DNA of 64,000 nucleotides from Falsirhodobacter sp. 20TX0035. GTDB lineage: Bacteria > Pseudomonadota > Alphaproteobacteria > Rhodobacterales > Rhodobacteraceae. The stretch spans positions 248,001 to 312,000 of the forward strand of contig NZ_JAQMHV010000001.1 in assembly GCF_028307215.1 (NCBI RefSeq), in the 5' to 3' direction. Below the pieces are notes generated by a model. It was not told the origin of the DNA. It saw only the letters and a program-made list of their open reading frames with translations, and made no database searches. Positions 1 to 8,555 of the stretch are shown one piece after another (position 1 is the first letter of the stretch; every line of letters begins with the position of its first letter). A program made the translations under genes and the position numbers.

Positions 1-615
1 GGTGTGGGCCTGGGCCAGATGGTCCGCCTGCGCGATGTCGCGAGACGTGATGGCCGCCAGCAGCGCCTCGTGCTGGGACATGCCTTCGGGGTGCGGATCC
101 ACGGTCGACGGATGAAGGCACCAAAGGCGCCGCTCCTCGTCCAGCAGGCGACACAAGAGCGTGGTGTAGTAGGGATTGCGCCCCGCCCCGGCGATGGCGG
201 CGTGAAGCTCGCGGTCCGCGATGGCCCGATCCCGCACGCTTCGGGCCCGGGTGAACCGTGCTTGGCAGACACGGATCGCGGCCAGATCCGCCTCCGTCCG
301 GCGCTCGGCGGCCAGCCGGGCCGTCACCCGGTGCATCAGCGTCAGCGCCTCAAGGAACGGGCGCAGGTTCACGAGGTCCACCGTCGACACGATGGCGGAG
401 CGGTTGGGCAGCACCGTCACCAGCCCTTCGGAGGCCAGCCGCACGATCGCCGCCCGGACCGGCGTCCGCGACATGAACAGCCGTTGCGCCAGATGGATCT
501 CGTCGATGGGGCTGCCGGGCGCGCGGACGAGGTCGAGGATCTCCTCGCGCAGAAGGGCGTGGACAAGGTCCACCCCCTCGCCGCGCCGTCTTCGGGGCCC
601 CTCGTCCCCCGGCAT
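1..615 (-). CDS. GntR-family transcriptional regulator with FCD domain (3' end cut by window edge)
   Basis: The minus strand is open from an ATG at 615 to the window edge, giving about 205 residues of a DNA-binding repressor or activator. Residues about 15-75 form the GntR winged helix-turn-helix, with the typical stretch MSRTPVRAAIVRLASEGLV. The rest matches the FadR-type FCD ligand domain, with the ERELHAAI-like motif here read as DRELHAAIAGAGRN. Only the last few helices are missing. The start codon overlaps the stop of the upstream Ldh-type reductase (TGATG), so the two are co-transcribed and translationally coupled. In known hydroxyproline loci a GntR/FCD protein controls the catabolic genes; I infer the same here, acting at the palindrome near 1685. 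The ligand is not visible from sequence. Confidence 0.88.
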   Translation of the reverse strand, partial: MPGDEGPRRRRGEGVDLVHALLREEILDLVRAPGSPIDEIHLAQRLFMSRTPVRAAIVRLASEGLVTVLPNRSAIVSTVDLVNLRPFLEALTLMHRVTARLAAERRTEADLAAIRVCQARFTRARSVRDRAIADRELHAAIAGAGRNPYYTTLLCRLLDEERRLWCLHPSTVDPHPEGMSQHEALLAAITSRDIAQADHLAQAHT

Positions 616-1643
616 CAGACGGCGTCCAGTCCCAAGGCCTGCAGACGCTCCAGCTCCTCCCACTCAGTGTCCGACAGGCGGATGCCCTCGGCTTCGGACA
701 CGGCCCGCGCGGCGAAGCGGCGCTGCGAGGGCAGGCGCGCGCCCTGCCCCAGGATCGCCTCGAACAGGCCTTCGGCGCGCGAAAACGGGTCGCCCGGGCG
801 GCCGGCCGCGAACCGTTCGGGGCTGAAGGCGAGGATCAGTTCCCCGTGACGCGGCAGCAGCCACATGCCGCCCAGGCTGTCGCGCGCCTCGGGGCTGGTC
901 AGGTCGCCGATCATCGCACCGGCCAGCAGCTCGATCATGGTGGAGATGGCCGATCCCTTGTGGCCGCCGAAGGGCAGCATCGCCCCTTCCAGCGCGCGGT
1001 CGGGATCGGTCGTGGGTTGTCCCTCGGCGTCGATGGCCCAGCCTTCGGGCAGGGGGGTTCCGGCGCGGCCATGCAGTTCCACCTCGCCCCGCGCGGCGAC
1101 GCTGGTGGCGAAGTCGAAGACATAGGGATACTGGTCCGGCCGCGGCCAGCCGAAGGCGATCGGGTTCGTGCCCAGAAGCGCCTGCGTCCCGCCCGTAGGC
1201 GCTACGGTCGCATAACTTGGGCACATCGCAAGGGCTGCGAGACCCATCGACGCCAGCGCCTCCACCTCAGGCCAGAGGGCCGAAAAATGAGTGCAGTCGT
1301 TGATGACCAGCGTCGCCACGCCCAGCGCCCGCGCCCGCTCGGCCAGAACCGGCGCGCCCAGTTCGAACCCGGCGCAGGAAAAGCCACCCTTCGCGTCGAT
1401 CCGCAGGATGCCCGAGCCGTCATCGGCCAGCACCGGCACGGCTTGGGGTGCCACCTTGCCCGCCCTGATCGTCCGCAGGCAGCCCGCGATCCGGTAAAGG
1501 CCGTGGGACTTGCAGGCGTCCCGCTCCGCTGCAACGATGACGCGGGCCAGGGCGTCGGCCTGAACATCGTCGACGCCCGCCCCCCGGAAGATGTCCGCAA
1601 CCCGTATCGTCAGATCAAGGGAGGTGATGGGCGCCTGTGTCAT
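615..1643 (-). CDS. Ldh-family NAD(P)H-dependent imino-acid reductase, probable delta1-pyrroline-2-carboxylate reductase
   Basis: The 342-residue protein belongs to the malate/L-lactate dehydrogenase type-2 family (DpkA/Ldh fold), which includes reductases of cyclic ketimines such as delta1-piperideine- and delta1-pyrroline-2-carboxylate. Visible signatures are SHGLYR near residue 46, a histidine in NDCTHFS (His119) at the usual catalytic position, TNPIAFGWP near 160 and GHKGSAIS near 230. Its position opposite an aconitase-X and a proline-racemase-family dehydratase, both of which would make pyrroline-2-carboxylate, supports reduction of that compound to L-proline as the reaction. This is inference from family and context; malate or another 2-oxo/imino acid cannot be excluded. 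The ATG at 1643 faces the transporter genes across a 127-bp divergent region. Confidence 0.82.
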   Translation of the reverse strand: MTQAPITSLDLTIRVADIFRGAGVDDVQADALARVIVAAERDACKSHGLYRIAGCLRTIRAGKVAPQAVPVLADDGSGILRIDAKGGFSCAGFELGAPVLAERARALGVATLVINDCTHFSALWPEVEALASMGLAALAMCPSYATVAPTGGTQALLGTNPIAFGWPRPDQYPYVFDFATSVAARGEVELHGRAGTPLPEGWAIDAEGQPTTDPDRALEGAMLPFGGHKGSAISTMIELLAGAMIGDLTSPEARDSLGGMWLLPRHGELILAFSPERFAAGRPGDPFSRAEGLFEAILGQGARLPSQRRFAARAVSEAEGIRLSDTEWEELERLQALGLDAV

Positions 1644-1663
1644 TCCAACTCCTTCGGCATGCC

Positions 1664-1705
1664 GTGAATCCTTAGAGTATACATACAGTATTCTTGTTGA
1701 TTCAC
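1664..1705. promoter_or_regulatory. Candidate GntR operator in the divergent hydroxyproline promoter region
   Basis: The 127-bp gap between the reductase and the transporter gene is AT-richer than its surroundings. It holds an imperfect palindrome AGTATAC-N5-GTATTCT at 1676-1694. This contains GTATAC at 1677-1682, which fits the GT-N-AC core known for FadR-subfamily GntR proteins. An outer perfect pair GTGAATC (1664-1670) and GATTCAC (1699-1705) is centred on nearly the same base. This is sequence pattern only; the link to the GntR gene at 1-615 is inferred. Confidence 0.5.
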
Positions 1706-1770
1706 AAACAAGCCAGCGTCATGGTTTGGTGACAAGGTCGAATCAACGGCCACCATCAGGGAGCGTCACC

Positions 1771-2574
1771 ATGAAGACCGCCGTCGTGGCCGGGCTGCTT
1801 GCCGCCACATGCCTTTCGCCTGCCGCACATGCCGATGCGCTGGACGACATCATCTCCTCGGGCACGCTCCGCTGCGCTGTGGTGCTCGATTTCCCGCCCA
1901 TGGGATCGCGCGACGCCGACAACAACCCGATCGGTTTTGACGTCGACTACTGCAACGACCTGGCCGCCGCGCTGGGCGTGGAGGCCGAGATCGTCGAGAC
2001 GCCCTTCCCCGAGCGCATCCCCGCGCTGATGTCGGGCCGGGTCGACGTGGGCGTCGCCTCCACCTCCGACACTCTGGAGCGTGCGAAGACCGTGGGCATG
2101 ACCATCCCCTATTTCGCCTTCCAGATGGCGGTCACGGCCAAGGACGGCGCGGGCGTCGCCTCGTTCGAGGACATGAAGGGCAAGACGGTCGGCGCCACCG
2201 CCGGCACGTACGAGGCGATCGCGCTGGAAGAGCAGGTCAAGGAATGGGGTGAGGGCACGTTCCGCCCTTACCAGACGCAGGCGGACGTGTTCCTCGCCCT
2301 CAGCCAGGGGCAGATCGACGCCACCGTGTCCACCTCCACCGTGGCGCAGGCCAACGTCAAGACCGGCAACTTCCCTGGCATCTCGGTCGTAGGCAGCGCG
2401 CCCTTCGACACCGACTACGTCGCCCTCTTCGCCATGCGCGAGGAATACGGCCTGCTGAACTACCTCAACCTCTTCATCAACCAGCAGGTGCGCACGGGCC
2501 GCTACGCCGAGCTGTACGAGAAGTGGGTGGGGGGCGACCTGCCCGACTTGACCGTCCCCGGCACCTACCGCTGA
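1771..2574 (+). CDS. Amino-acid ABC transporter, periplasmic substrate-binding protein
   Basis: The 267-residue protein is a family-3 solute-binding protein of the polar amino acid (PAAT) ABC class. A Sec signal peptide is clear (MKT, hydrophobic stretch, AHA cleavage near residue 21). The mature part starts with the usual SGTLRCAV strand, then a two-lobe fold with GFDVDYCNDLAAALG and the GKTVGATAGTYEA hinge region. It is the first gene of a plus-strand run reaching 9571. The start at 1771 is set by the signal peptide; a longer open frame upstream has no coding character. The neighbouring enzymes suggest hydroxyproline or proline isomers as ligand, but specificity cannot be read from sequence. 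Confidence 0.9.
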   Translation: MKTAVVAGLLAATCLSPAAHADALDDIISSGTLRCAVVLDFPPMGSRDADNNPIGFDVDYCNDLAAALGVEAEIVETPFPERIPALMSGRVDVGVASTSDTLERAKTVGMTIPYFAFQMAVTAKDGAGVASFEDMKGKTVGATAGTYEAIALEEQVKEWGEGTFRPYQTQADVFLALSQGQIDATVSTSTVAQANVKTGNFPGISVVGSAPFDTDYVALFAMREEYGLLNYLNLFINQQVRTGRYAELYEKWVGGDLPDLTVPGTYR

Positions 2575-2621
2575 GCCTTCGCGCCGGCCCCGGGCCGGCG
2601 CCCCTGTCCGGGACGGCCACG

Positions 2622-3287
2622 ATGTTCAACTACACCTTCCGCTGGAACCAAGCGCTGAACGCGCTGCCGCAGATGTTGGACGGCGCGCTGGTCACGCTGC
2701 AGATCGCGCTTTTGTCGATGGTGATCGGCGTGGCCGTGGCGGTTGCGCTGACGCTGTTCCGCCTGTCCGGCAACCGCGTCCTGCGCGCGATCGCCGCCAC
2801 ATGGGTTGAACTTGCGCGCAACACGCCCGCCCTGTTCCAGATCTACATGGCGCATTTCGGCCTCGGGGCCTTTGGCATCCACCTCAGCCCCTACGCCTCG
2901 CTTCTGGCGGGGATCGCGTTCAACAACGCAGGGTACCTCGCCGAAAATTTCCGCGGCGCGCTGAAGGCTATCCCGGACACGCAGACGCGGGCCGCCCGGT
3001 CGCTGGGCATGCCCGCCGGGCAGGCGTTCCGGCTGATCGTGATGCCGCAGATGTTCCGCGTGGCCTTCCTGCCCGCGACCAACCAGATGGTCTGGGCGAT
3101 CCTCATGACCTCGCTTGGCGTGACCGTGGGCATGAACACCGACCTTGCGGGCATCACGCAGGAGCTGAACGCGCGATCCTTCCGCACGTTCGAGTTCTTC
3201 GCGATCGCGGCTGTCATCTACTACGTGATCGCCAAGGCCGTCACCCTTGCCGCGCAGGCCTTCGCCTGGCGCATGTTCCGGTACTGA
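2622..3287 (+). CDS. Amino-acid ABC transporter permease (HisM/GlnP type)
   Basis: This is a 221-residue inner-membrane permease with about five hydrophobic helices, the first at residues 22-48. The EAA loop that contacts the ATPase is visible as the stretch FRGALKAIPDTQTRAARSLG. The conserved ELARNTPALFQIY element follows the second helix. It pairs with the next gene to make the heterodimeric channel of the PAAT system. The ATG at 2622 lies 47 bp after the binding-protein stop, with the GC-rich repeat GCGCCGGCCCCGGGCCGGCG between them that could form a hairpin and reduce downstream expression. Confidence 0.9.
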   Translation: MFNYTFRWNQALNALPQMLDGALVTLQIALLSMVIGVAVAVALTLFRLSGNRVLRAIAATWVELARNTPALFQIYMAHFGLGAFGIHLSPYASLLAGIAFNNAGYLAENFRGALKAIPDTQTRAARSLGMPAGQAFRLIVMPQMFRVAFLPATNQMVWAILMTSLGVTVGMNTDLAGITQELNARSFRTFEFFAIAAVIYYVIAKAVTLAAQAFAWRMFRY

Positions 3288-3297
3288 GGAGGCCGCC

Positions 3298-3951
3298 ATG
3301 TTCGACACCGCCCTGTCCTGGAACGACATGATCTTCCTTGCGCAAGGGGCGGGGATGACGCTGATGGTCACCGCCGTCGCGGTTCTTGCGGGCACGGTCA
3401 TGGGCATCGTCTTCGGCGTCCTGCGCTATCAGCTTGGCACCTGGTGGTCGCTGCCGCTGACCTTTGTTCTCGACATCTTCCGCTCGGTCCCGCTCCTCAT
3501 CCAGCTCGTGCTCGGCAATGCCTTCCAGGCCATCGCGCGGCTGGGGTGGGAGCCGTTCACGACCTCCTGCGTGATCCTCTCGCTCTACACCGCTGCCTAT
3601 TGCACCGAGATCGTGCGCGGCGGGATCGAGGCCGTGCCCCCCACCACCCGCCGCGCCGCCCGGTCGCTGGGCCTGACCTGGTGGGGCGACATGCGGTACA
3701 TCGTGGCGCCGCTGGCCACGCGCGTGTCGCTGCCCGCCTGGATCGGCCTGACGCTGGGCGTGCTGAAGGACAGCGCGCTGGTGCTGTGGCTGGGCCTGAT
3801 CGAGCTGTTGCGCGCGTCCCAGATCCTCGTGACCCGGCTGCAGGAGCCGCTGTTCATCCTGATGATCTGCGGCGCCATCTACTTCCTGCTCAGCTTCCCG
3901 ATAGCGCGCCTTGGCGGCTATCTCGAGAAACGGTGGTCCCCCCATGATTGA
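3298..3951 (+). CDS. Amino-acid ABC transporter permease (second subunit)
   Basis: This is a 217-residue membrane protein homologous to the preceding permease. It shows DIFRSVPLLIQLVLG after the second helix and an EAA loop (VRGGIEAVPPTTRRAARSLG) followed by APLATRVSLPAW. A strong ribosome-binding site (GAGGAGG) lies just before the ATG at 3298. The gene runs into the ATPase gene with an 8-bp overlap. With the 2622 gene it forms the transmembrane channel for the imported amino acid. Confidence 0.9.
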   Translation: MFDTALSWNDMIFLAQGAGMTLMVTAVAVLAGTVMGIVFGVLRYQLGTWWSLPLTFVLDIFRSVPLLIQLVLGNAFQAIARLGWEPFTTSCVILSLYTAAYCTEIVRGGIEAVPPTTRRAARSLGLTWWGDMRYIVAPLATRVSLPAWIGLTLGVLKDSALVLWLGLIELLRASQILVTRLQEPLFILMICGAIYFLLSFPIARLGGYLEKRWSPHD

Positions 3952-4666
3952 GATCCAGAACGTCCGCAAATCCTTCGGCACGCTGGAGGTGCTGAAGGGC
4001 ATCGACCTTTTCGTTCAGAAGGGCGAGGTGCTGACCGTCATCGGCGGTTCCGGTTCCGGCAAGTCCACCCTGCTGACCTGCATCAACGGGCTGGAGCCGA
4101 TCGACAGCGGCCGCATCCTTCTGGACGGGACGGAGGTGCACGCCAAGGGCACCGACCTGAACCGGTTGCGGCGCAAGGTGGGCATCGTGTTCCAGCAGTG
4201 GAATGCCTTTCCGCATCTGACGGTGCTGGAAAACGTTATGCTGGCCCCCCGCAAGGTGCTGAAGCAGCCGAAGGCGGAGGCCGAGGCGATGGCCGTGAAG
4301 CAGCTGACCCATGTGGGTCTGGGCGACAAGCTGCGCGTCTACCCCTCGCGCCTGTCAGGTGGCCAGCAGCAGCGCATGGCCATTGCCCGCGCGCTGGCCA
4401 TGTCGCCCGAATACATGCTCTTCGACGAGGTGACCTCCGCCCTCGATCCGCAGCTGGTGGGCGAGGTTCTGGACACCCTGCGGATGCTGGCGCGCGAGGG
4501 GATGACGATGATCTGCGTCACCCACGAGATGAAGTTCGCGCGCGAGGTGTCGGACCGTGTCGCCTTCTTCCACAAGGGCGTCATGGCCGAGATCGGGCCG
4601 CCCGACACCTTCTTCGGCGCCCCGCGGACGGCCGAACTGCAGCAGTTCCTGTCGGCGACGCACTGA
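3944..4666 (+). CDS. Amino-acid ABC transporter ATP-binding protein
   Basis: The 240-residue cytoplasmic ATPase drives the PAAT importer. It has Walker A GGSGSGKST (about residues 35-43), a Q-loop in VFQQWNAFPH, the signature LSGGQQQRMAIARAL, Walker B YMLFDEVTSALDP and the switch histidine in CVTHEMKFA. Length and motifs match HisP/GlnQ proteins. Its start lies inside the end of the permease gene, so translation is coupled. The next gene begins one base after its stop. Confidence 0.93.
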   Translation: MIEIQNVRKSFGTLEVLKGIDLFVQKGEVLTVIGGSGSGKSTLLTCINGLEPIDSGRILLDGTEVHAKGTDLNRLRRKVGIVFQQWNAFPHLTVLENVMLAPRKVLKQPKAEAEAMAVKQLTHVGLGDKLRVYPSRLSGGQQQRMAIARALAMSPEYMLFDEVTSALDPQLVGEVLDTLRMLAREGMTMICVTHEMKFAREVSDRVAFFHKGVMAEIGPPDTFFGAPRTAELQQFLSATH

Positions 4667-4667
4667 C

Positions 4668-5888
4668 ATGGCGGATGTGATCGTCATCGGCGCGGGGGTC
4701 GTCGGCCTGTCGTCCGCGCTGGCGCTGCAGGCGCGGGGGCTGTCGGTGACGGTTCTGGACCGCGAAGGCCCGGCGGCGGGGGCGTCGGCGGGCAATGCCG
4801 GGGCCTTCGCCTTCACCGACATCCTGCCGCTCGCCTCCCCCGGTCTGCTGCGCAAGGCGCCGCGCTGGCTGATGGACCCGCTGGGGCCGCTGTCGGTCCC
4901 GCCCGCCTATGCCGCCCGGATCGCGCCGTGGATGTACCGCTTCTGGCGCGCGTGCCACCCGTCGCGGGTCGCCGCCTCCACCGCCGCGCAGACGGCGCTG
5001 ATGGACCTGTCGAAGGAGGAGCTGGAGCCGTTTCTGGCTGCCACCGGCACGCTGCCGATGCTGCGTCGCGACGGCAACCTTCAGGTCTACGAGTCCGCGG
5101 GGGAACTGGCCGCGTCGCAGCCCGGCTGGGACGCCCGCGCGGCCCACGGCATCGCCTTCACCCACATGACGGCCGAGGAGATGGCCGGGATCCAGCCCGG
5201 CCTGTCCCCCTGCTTCACCCACGGCACCTTCACCCCCGGCTGGCATTCCATCGCCGATCCGAAACTGTATGTTCTGGCGCTGGCCGAACGGTTCCGCGCG
5301 CAGGGCGGCGTGATCGCCCTTGCGAACGTGACCGAGCTGCGGGCGGACGCGGATCATGTGCAGGTCGGCTTTCACCGCGCCGCCCATGCCGTGATCGCGG
5401 CCGGCGCGTTTTCACACCGGTTGGCGGCGCTGACGGGCGACCGCATCCCGCTGGAAACCGAGCGCGGCTACAACACCACCCTGCCCCCGGGCGCCTTCGA
5501 CCTGCGCACGCAGGTCACCTTCGGCGGCCACGGTTTCGTGGTCAGCGCCCTGTCCACCGGGATCCGGGTGGGTGGCGCGGTGGAACTGGGCGGTCTGGCC
5601 CTGCCCCCGAACTACGCCCGCGCGGCGGCGATGCTGGACAAGGCCGCCACCTTCCTGCCCGGCCTGAAGACCGAGGGCGGCACCCAGTGGATGGGCTTCC
5701 GCCCGTCCCTGCCCGACAGCCTGCCCGCCATCGGGCGGGCCCGCACCAGCCCACGCGTGATCCACGCCTTCGGGCACGGCCATCTGGGCCTGACGCAGTC
5801 GGTCGGCACGGCCCGCCTCGTGGCCGACCTCGTCACCGGTGCGCCGCCCGCGGTCGACCTCGCCCCCTTCTCGCCCCAAAGGTTCTGA
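4668..5888 (+). CDS. FAD-dependent D-amino acid oxidoreductase (DadA-like), probable D-hydroxyproline dehydrogenase
   Basis: The 406-residue flavoprotein begins with the Rossmann dinucleotide motif VIVIGAGVVGLSSALAL. It has the DAO-family C-terminal stretch with GFRPSLPDSLPAIGRA and HGHLGLTQSVGTARLVADL. In trans-4-hydroxyproline catabolism (for example the Sinorhizobium hyp genes) a protein of this type oxidises cis-4-hydroxy-D-proline to pyrroline-4-hydroxy-2-carboxylate. The adjacent Cys/Cys epimerase would supply that D-isomer, which supports the assignment. A generic D-amino acid dehydrogenase is the alternative. The ATG at 4668 follows the ATPase stop by one base, and the gene ends one base before the epimerase ATG. 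Confidence 0.84.
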   Translation: MADVIVIGAGVVGLSSALALQARGLSVTVLDREGPAAGASAGNAGAFAFTDILPLASPGLLRKAPRWLMDPLGPLSVPPAYAARIAPWMYRFWRACHPSRVAASTAAQTALMDLSKEELEPFLAATGTLPMLRRDGNLQVYESAGELAASQPGWDARAAHGIAFTHMTAEEMAGIQPGLSPCFTHGTFTPGWHSIADPKLYVLALAERFRAQGGVIALANVTELRADADHVQVGFHRAAHAVIAAGAFSHRLAALTGDRIPLETERGYNTTLPPGAFDLRTQVTFGGHGFVVSALSTGIRVGGAVELGGLALPPNYARAAAMLDKAATFLPGLKTEGGTQWMGFRPSLPDSLPAIGRARTSPRVIHAFGHGHLGLTQSVGTARLVADLVTGAPPAVDLAPFSPQRF

Positions 5889-5889
5889 C

Positions 5890-6891
5890 ATGACGACCCA
5901 CACCTTCTCCTGCATCGACGGGCACACCTGCGGCAACCCGGTCCGCCTCGTCTCGGGCGGCGGGCCGCGGCTGGAGGGGGCGACGATGCTGGAACGCCGC
6001 GCCCATTTCCTGCGCGAGTTCGATTGGATCCGCACCGGCCTGATGTTCGAACCGCGCGGCCACGACATGATGTCGGGTTCCATCCTGTATCCGCCCACCC
6101 GCCCCGACTGCGACGTGGCCGTGCTGTTCATCGAAACGTCGGGCTGCCTGCCGATGTGCGGCCACGGCACCATCGGCACCATCACCATGGCGATCGAGAA
6201 CGGCCTTATCCACCCCCGCACCCCCGGCCGCCTGTCCATCGACACCCCGGCCGGTAAGGTCGACATCACCTATGTCCAGGAAGGCCGCTTCGTGGAGGAG
6301 GTGCGCCTGACCAACGTTCCGGGCTTCCTGCATTCCGAAGGCCTGACCGCGCAGGTGGAAGGGTTGGGGGAGATCGTGGTCGACGTGGCCTATGGCGGCA
6401 ACTTCTATGCCATCGTGGAGCCGCAGGCCGCCTTCCGCGACATCGCCGACCACACCGCGGGGCAGCTGATCGACTGGTCGCCCAAGCTGCGCGCGGCCCT
6501 GAACGCCAAGTATGAGTTCCTGCACCCCGAAAATCCGGCGATCTGCGGGCTGTCGCACATCCTGTGGACCGGGGCGGCCACCGTTCCCGGCGCCCATGCG
6601 CGCAACGCCGTGTTCTATGGCGACAAGGCGATCGACCGGTCGCCCTGCGGCACCGGAACCTCGGCCCGGATGGCGCAACTGTCGGCGAAGGGCCGGCTGG
6701 CGGTGGGGGACGAATTCATCCACGAATCCATCATCGGCAGCCTGTTCAAGGGCCGGGTGGAAGCGGCGATCACCGTGGCGGGCACGCCGGCCATCATCCC
6801 CTCCATCGCCGGATGGGCGCGGATGACCGGCTACAACACCATCTTCATCGACGATCGCGATCCCTTCGCGCATGGCTTCGTCGTCAAATGA
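5890..6891 (+). CDS. Proline racemase family protein, probable 4-hydroxyproline 2-epimerase
   Basis: The 333-residue protein is a full-length member of the proline racemase family. Both catalytic cysteines are present: Cys90 in [10 protein letters not shown] and Cys253 in [14 protein letters not shown]. The Cys/Cys pair is the two-base machinery for inverting the alpha carbon. That makes epimerisation of trans-4-hydroxy-L-proline to cis-4-hydroxy-D-proline the likely reaction next to a D-amino acid oxidoreductase. Proline racemase activity cannot be excluded. Its stop overlaps the aconitase-X start (ATGA). Confidence 0.87.
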   Translation: MTTHTFSCIDGHTCGNPVRLVSGGGPRLEGATMLERRAHFLREFDWIRTGLMFEPRGHDMMSGSILYPPTRPDCDVAVLFIETSGCLPMCGHGTIGTITMAIENGLIHPRTPGRLSIDTPAGKVDITYVQEGRFVEEVRLTNVPGFLHSEGLTAQVEGLGEIVVDVAYGGNFYAIVEPQAAFRDIADHTAGQLIDWSPKLRAALNAKYEFLHPENPAICGLSHILWTGAATVPGAHARNAVFYGDKAIDRSPCGTGTSARMAQLSAKGRLAVGDEFIHESIIGSLFKGRVEAAITVAGTPAIIPSIAGWARMTGYNTIFIDDRDPFAHGFVVK

Positions 6892-8555
6892 TCGCCCGCC
6901 GGATCGTCGCGGGCACCGCCGAAGGCCCCGTGATCGTGGCCAAGGAAGGGCTCAGCTTCTGGGGTGGTGTCGATCCTGCCACGGGGCGCGTGATCGACGC
7001 GCATCATCCGCTGGCGGGGGTTTGCCTGACCGGGGCGGTGCTAATGATGCCCACCAGCCGCGGATCCTGCACCGGCAGCGGGGTCCTGCTGGATTTGGCG
7101 ATGACCGGCCGCGCTCCCGCCGCCCTCGTGTTCCGCACGGACGAGGATGTGCTGACCCTTGGCGCGCTGATCGCGGGGCGGATGTTCGACCGGACTCTGC
7201 CGGTGCTGCGGCTGGACGCGTCGGCCTATGACGCGCTGGCGCGCGCCGAACGCGCGACGATCACCGCGACGCATCTGGTGGCGGATGACCTGTCGCTGTC
7301 CCTGACCGACCTCCCTACCGCGCTGACCCTGTCGGACGCCGACCGCGCGAGGCTGGCCGGCCCGCCCGCCCGACGGCTGGCGATGGAGGTGATCTGCGCC
7401 ATGGCCGCCCAGCAGGGTGCCACCGAACTGGTGGACGTAAGCCAGGCCCATGTCGACGGCTGCATCTATGCCAGCCCCGCCAACCTGCTGTTCGCCGAGG
7501 CGATGGCAGACATGGGCGCGCAGGTCTGCATCCCCACCACGATGAACGCCATCTCGGTCGACCGGGCGAACTGGCGGGCGCAGGGGGTTCCGCCGTCCTT
7601 CGGTGGCCCGGCCAGCCGTCTCGCCGACGCCTATGTGCGGATGGGGGCGCGGCCCAGCTTCACCTGCGCGCCTTATCTTCTGGACAGCACGCCGAAGCGG
7701 GGCGACCGGGTGGCCTGGGCGGAATCGAACGCGGTGGTCTACGCCAACTCCGTCATCGGCGCGCGCACGGTGAAGCATCCGGATTTCCTCGACCTGATGA
7801 TCGCGCTGACCGGGCGCGCGCCCCTGTCAGGCGTCTATCGCGACGCCGACCGCGTCCCCCGGCGGATCATCGGGGTGGAGGTTCCGCCCGGTCACGACGA
7901 CGCCCTCTGGCCGCTGATCGGCTATGTCGCGGGACTGCGCGCGCCGGACCGCATCCCGATCCTGACCGACCTCCCTGCCGCCGACACCGACGCGCTGAAG
8001 GCGATGTGCGCGGCCTTCGGCACCACCTCCGCCGCGCCGATGCTGCACATCGACGGCCTGACGCCCGAGGCGGCGATGCCCGACACCGCCGACCGCGCCA
8101 CCATCACCCGCGCCGACCTTGCCGATGCATGGCGCCAGTTCAACGCGGGCCCGGCCGAGGTGGACCTGATCGCCATCGGCAGCCCCCACGCGTCCTTGGG
8201 GGAGTGCCGGACGCTCGCGGCGCTGGTGACGGGCACGCGCGCCAGGGTAAAGGTGATCGTCACCTGCGGCCATGACATCCTTGCCGCCGCCCGGGCCGAA
8301 GGCACGCTGGCCGTGCTGGAAGCGTTCGGCGCGCAGGTGGTGCCGGATCTTTGCTGGTGCTCCATCTCCGAACCGGTGTTCCCGCCCGACACGCGCGTTC
8401 TTTTGACGAATTCGGGCAAGTACGCCCATTACGCGCCGGGCCTGTCGGGCCGCGCCGTGCGCTTCGGCAGCCTTGCCGATTGCGCCCGTGCCGCCGTCAC
8501 CGGTCGCGCCCCCGGACTTCCCCCCTGGCTGAAGGAGCCGCCATGCGCAGCGTGA
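6888..8555 (+). CDS. Aconitase X, single-chain fused form, probable cis-3-hydroxy-L-proline dehydratase
   Basis: The 555-residue protein joins two modules. Residues about 1-130 are the small swivel domain (DUF126: [19 protein letters not shown], then [18 protein letters not shown]). Residues about 155-550 are the large catalytic part (DUF521), with [42 protein letters not shown] split across the core, and [14 protein letters not shown] near the end. Fused bacterial aconitase X proteins have been characterised as cis-3-hydroxy-L-proline dehydratases producing delta1-pyrroline-2-carboxylate. Co-location with a racemase-family dehydratase and an Ldh-type reductase supports that role. The start at 6888 is set by the DUF126 N-terminus and the ATGA overlap. 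The last 13 bp overlap the next gene. Confidence 0.88.
   Translation: MIARRIVAGTAEGPVIVAKEGLSFWGGVDPATGRVIDAHHPLAGVCLTGAVLMMPTSRGSCTGSGVLLDLAMTGRAPAALVFRTDEDVLTLGALIAGRMFDRTLPVLRLDASAYDALARAERATITATHLVADDLSLSLTDLPTALTLSDADRARLAGPPARRLAMEVICAMAAQQGATELVDVSQAHVDGCIYASPANLLFAEAMADMGAQVCIPTTMNAISVDRANWRAQGVPPSFGGPASRLADAYVRMGARPSFTCAPYLLDSTPKRGDRVAWAESNAVVYANSVIGARTVKHPDFLDLMIALTGRAPLSGVYRDADRVPRRIIGVEVPPGHDDALWPLIGYVAGLRAPDRIPILTDLPAADTDALKAMCAAFGTTSAAPMLHIDGLTPEAAMPDTADRATITRADLADAWRQFNAGPAEVDLIAIGSPHASLGECRTLAALVTGTRARVKVIVTCGHDILAAARAEGTLAVLEAFGAQVVPDLCWCSISEPVFPPDTRVLLTNSGKYAHYAPGLSGRAVRFGSLADCARAAVTGRAPGLPPWLKEPPCAA

Noticed and set aside
2582-2601. GC-rich inverted repeat between the binding protein and first permease as a true terminator
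   Set aside because: The stem is strong but has no T-run and lies within an operon, so it is only mentioned as a possible read-through modulator.
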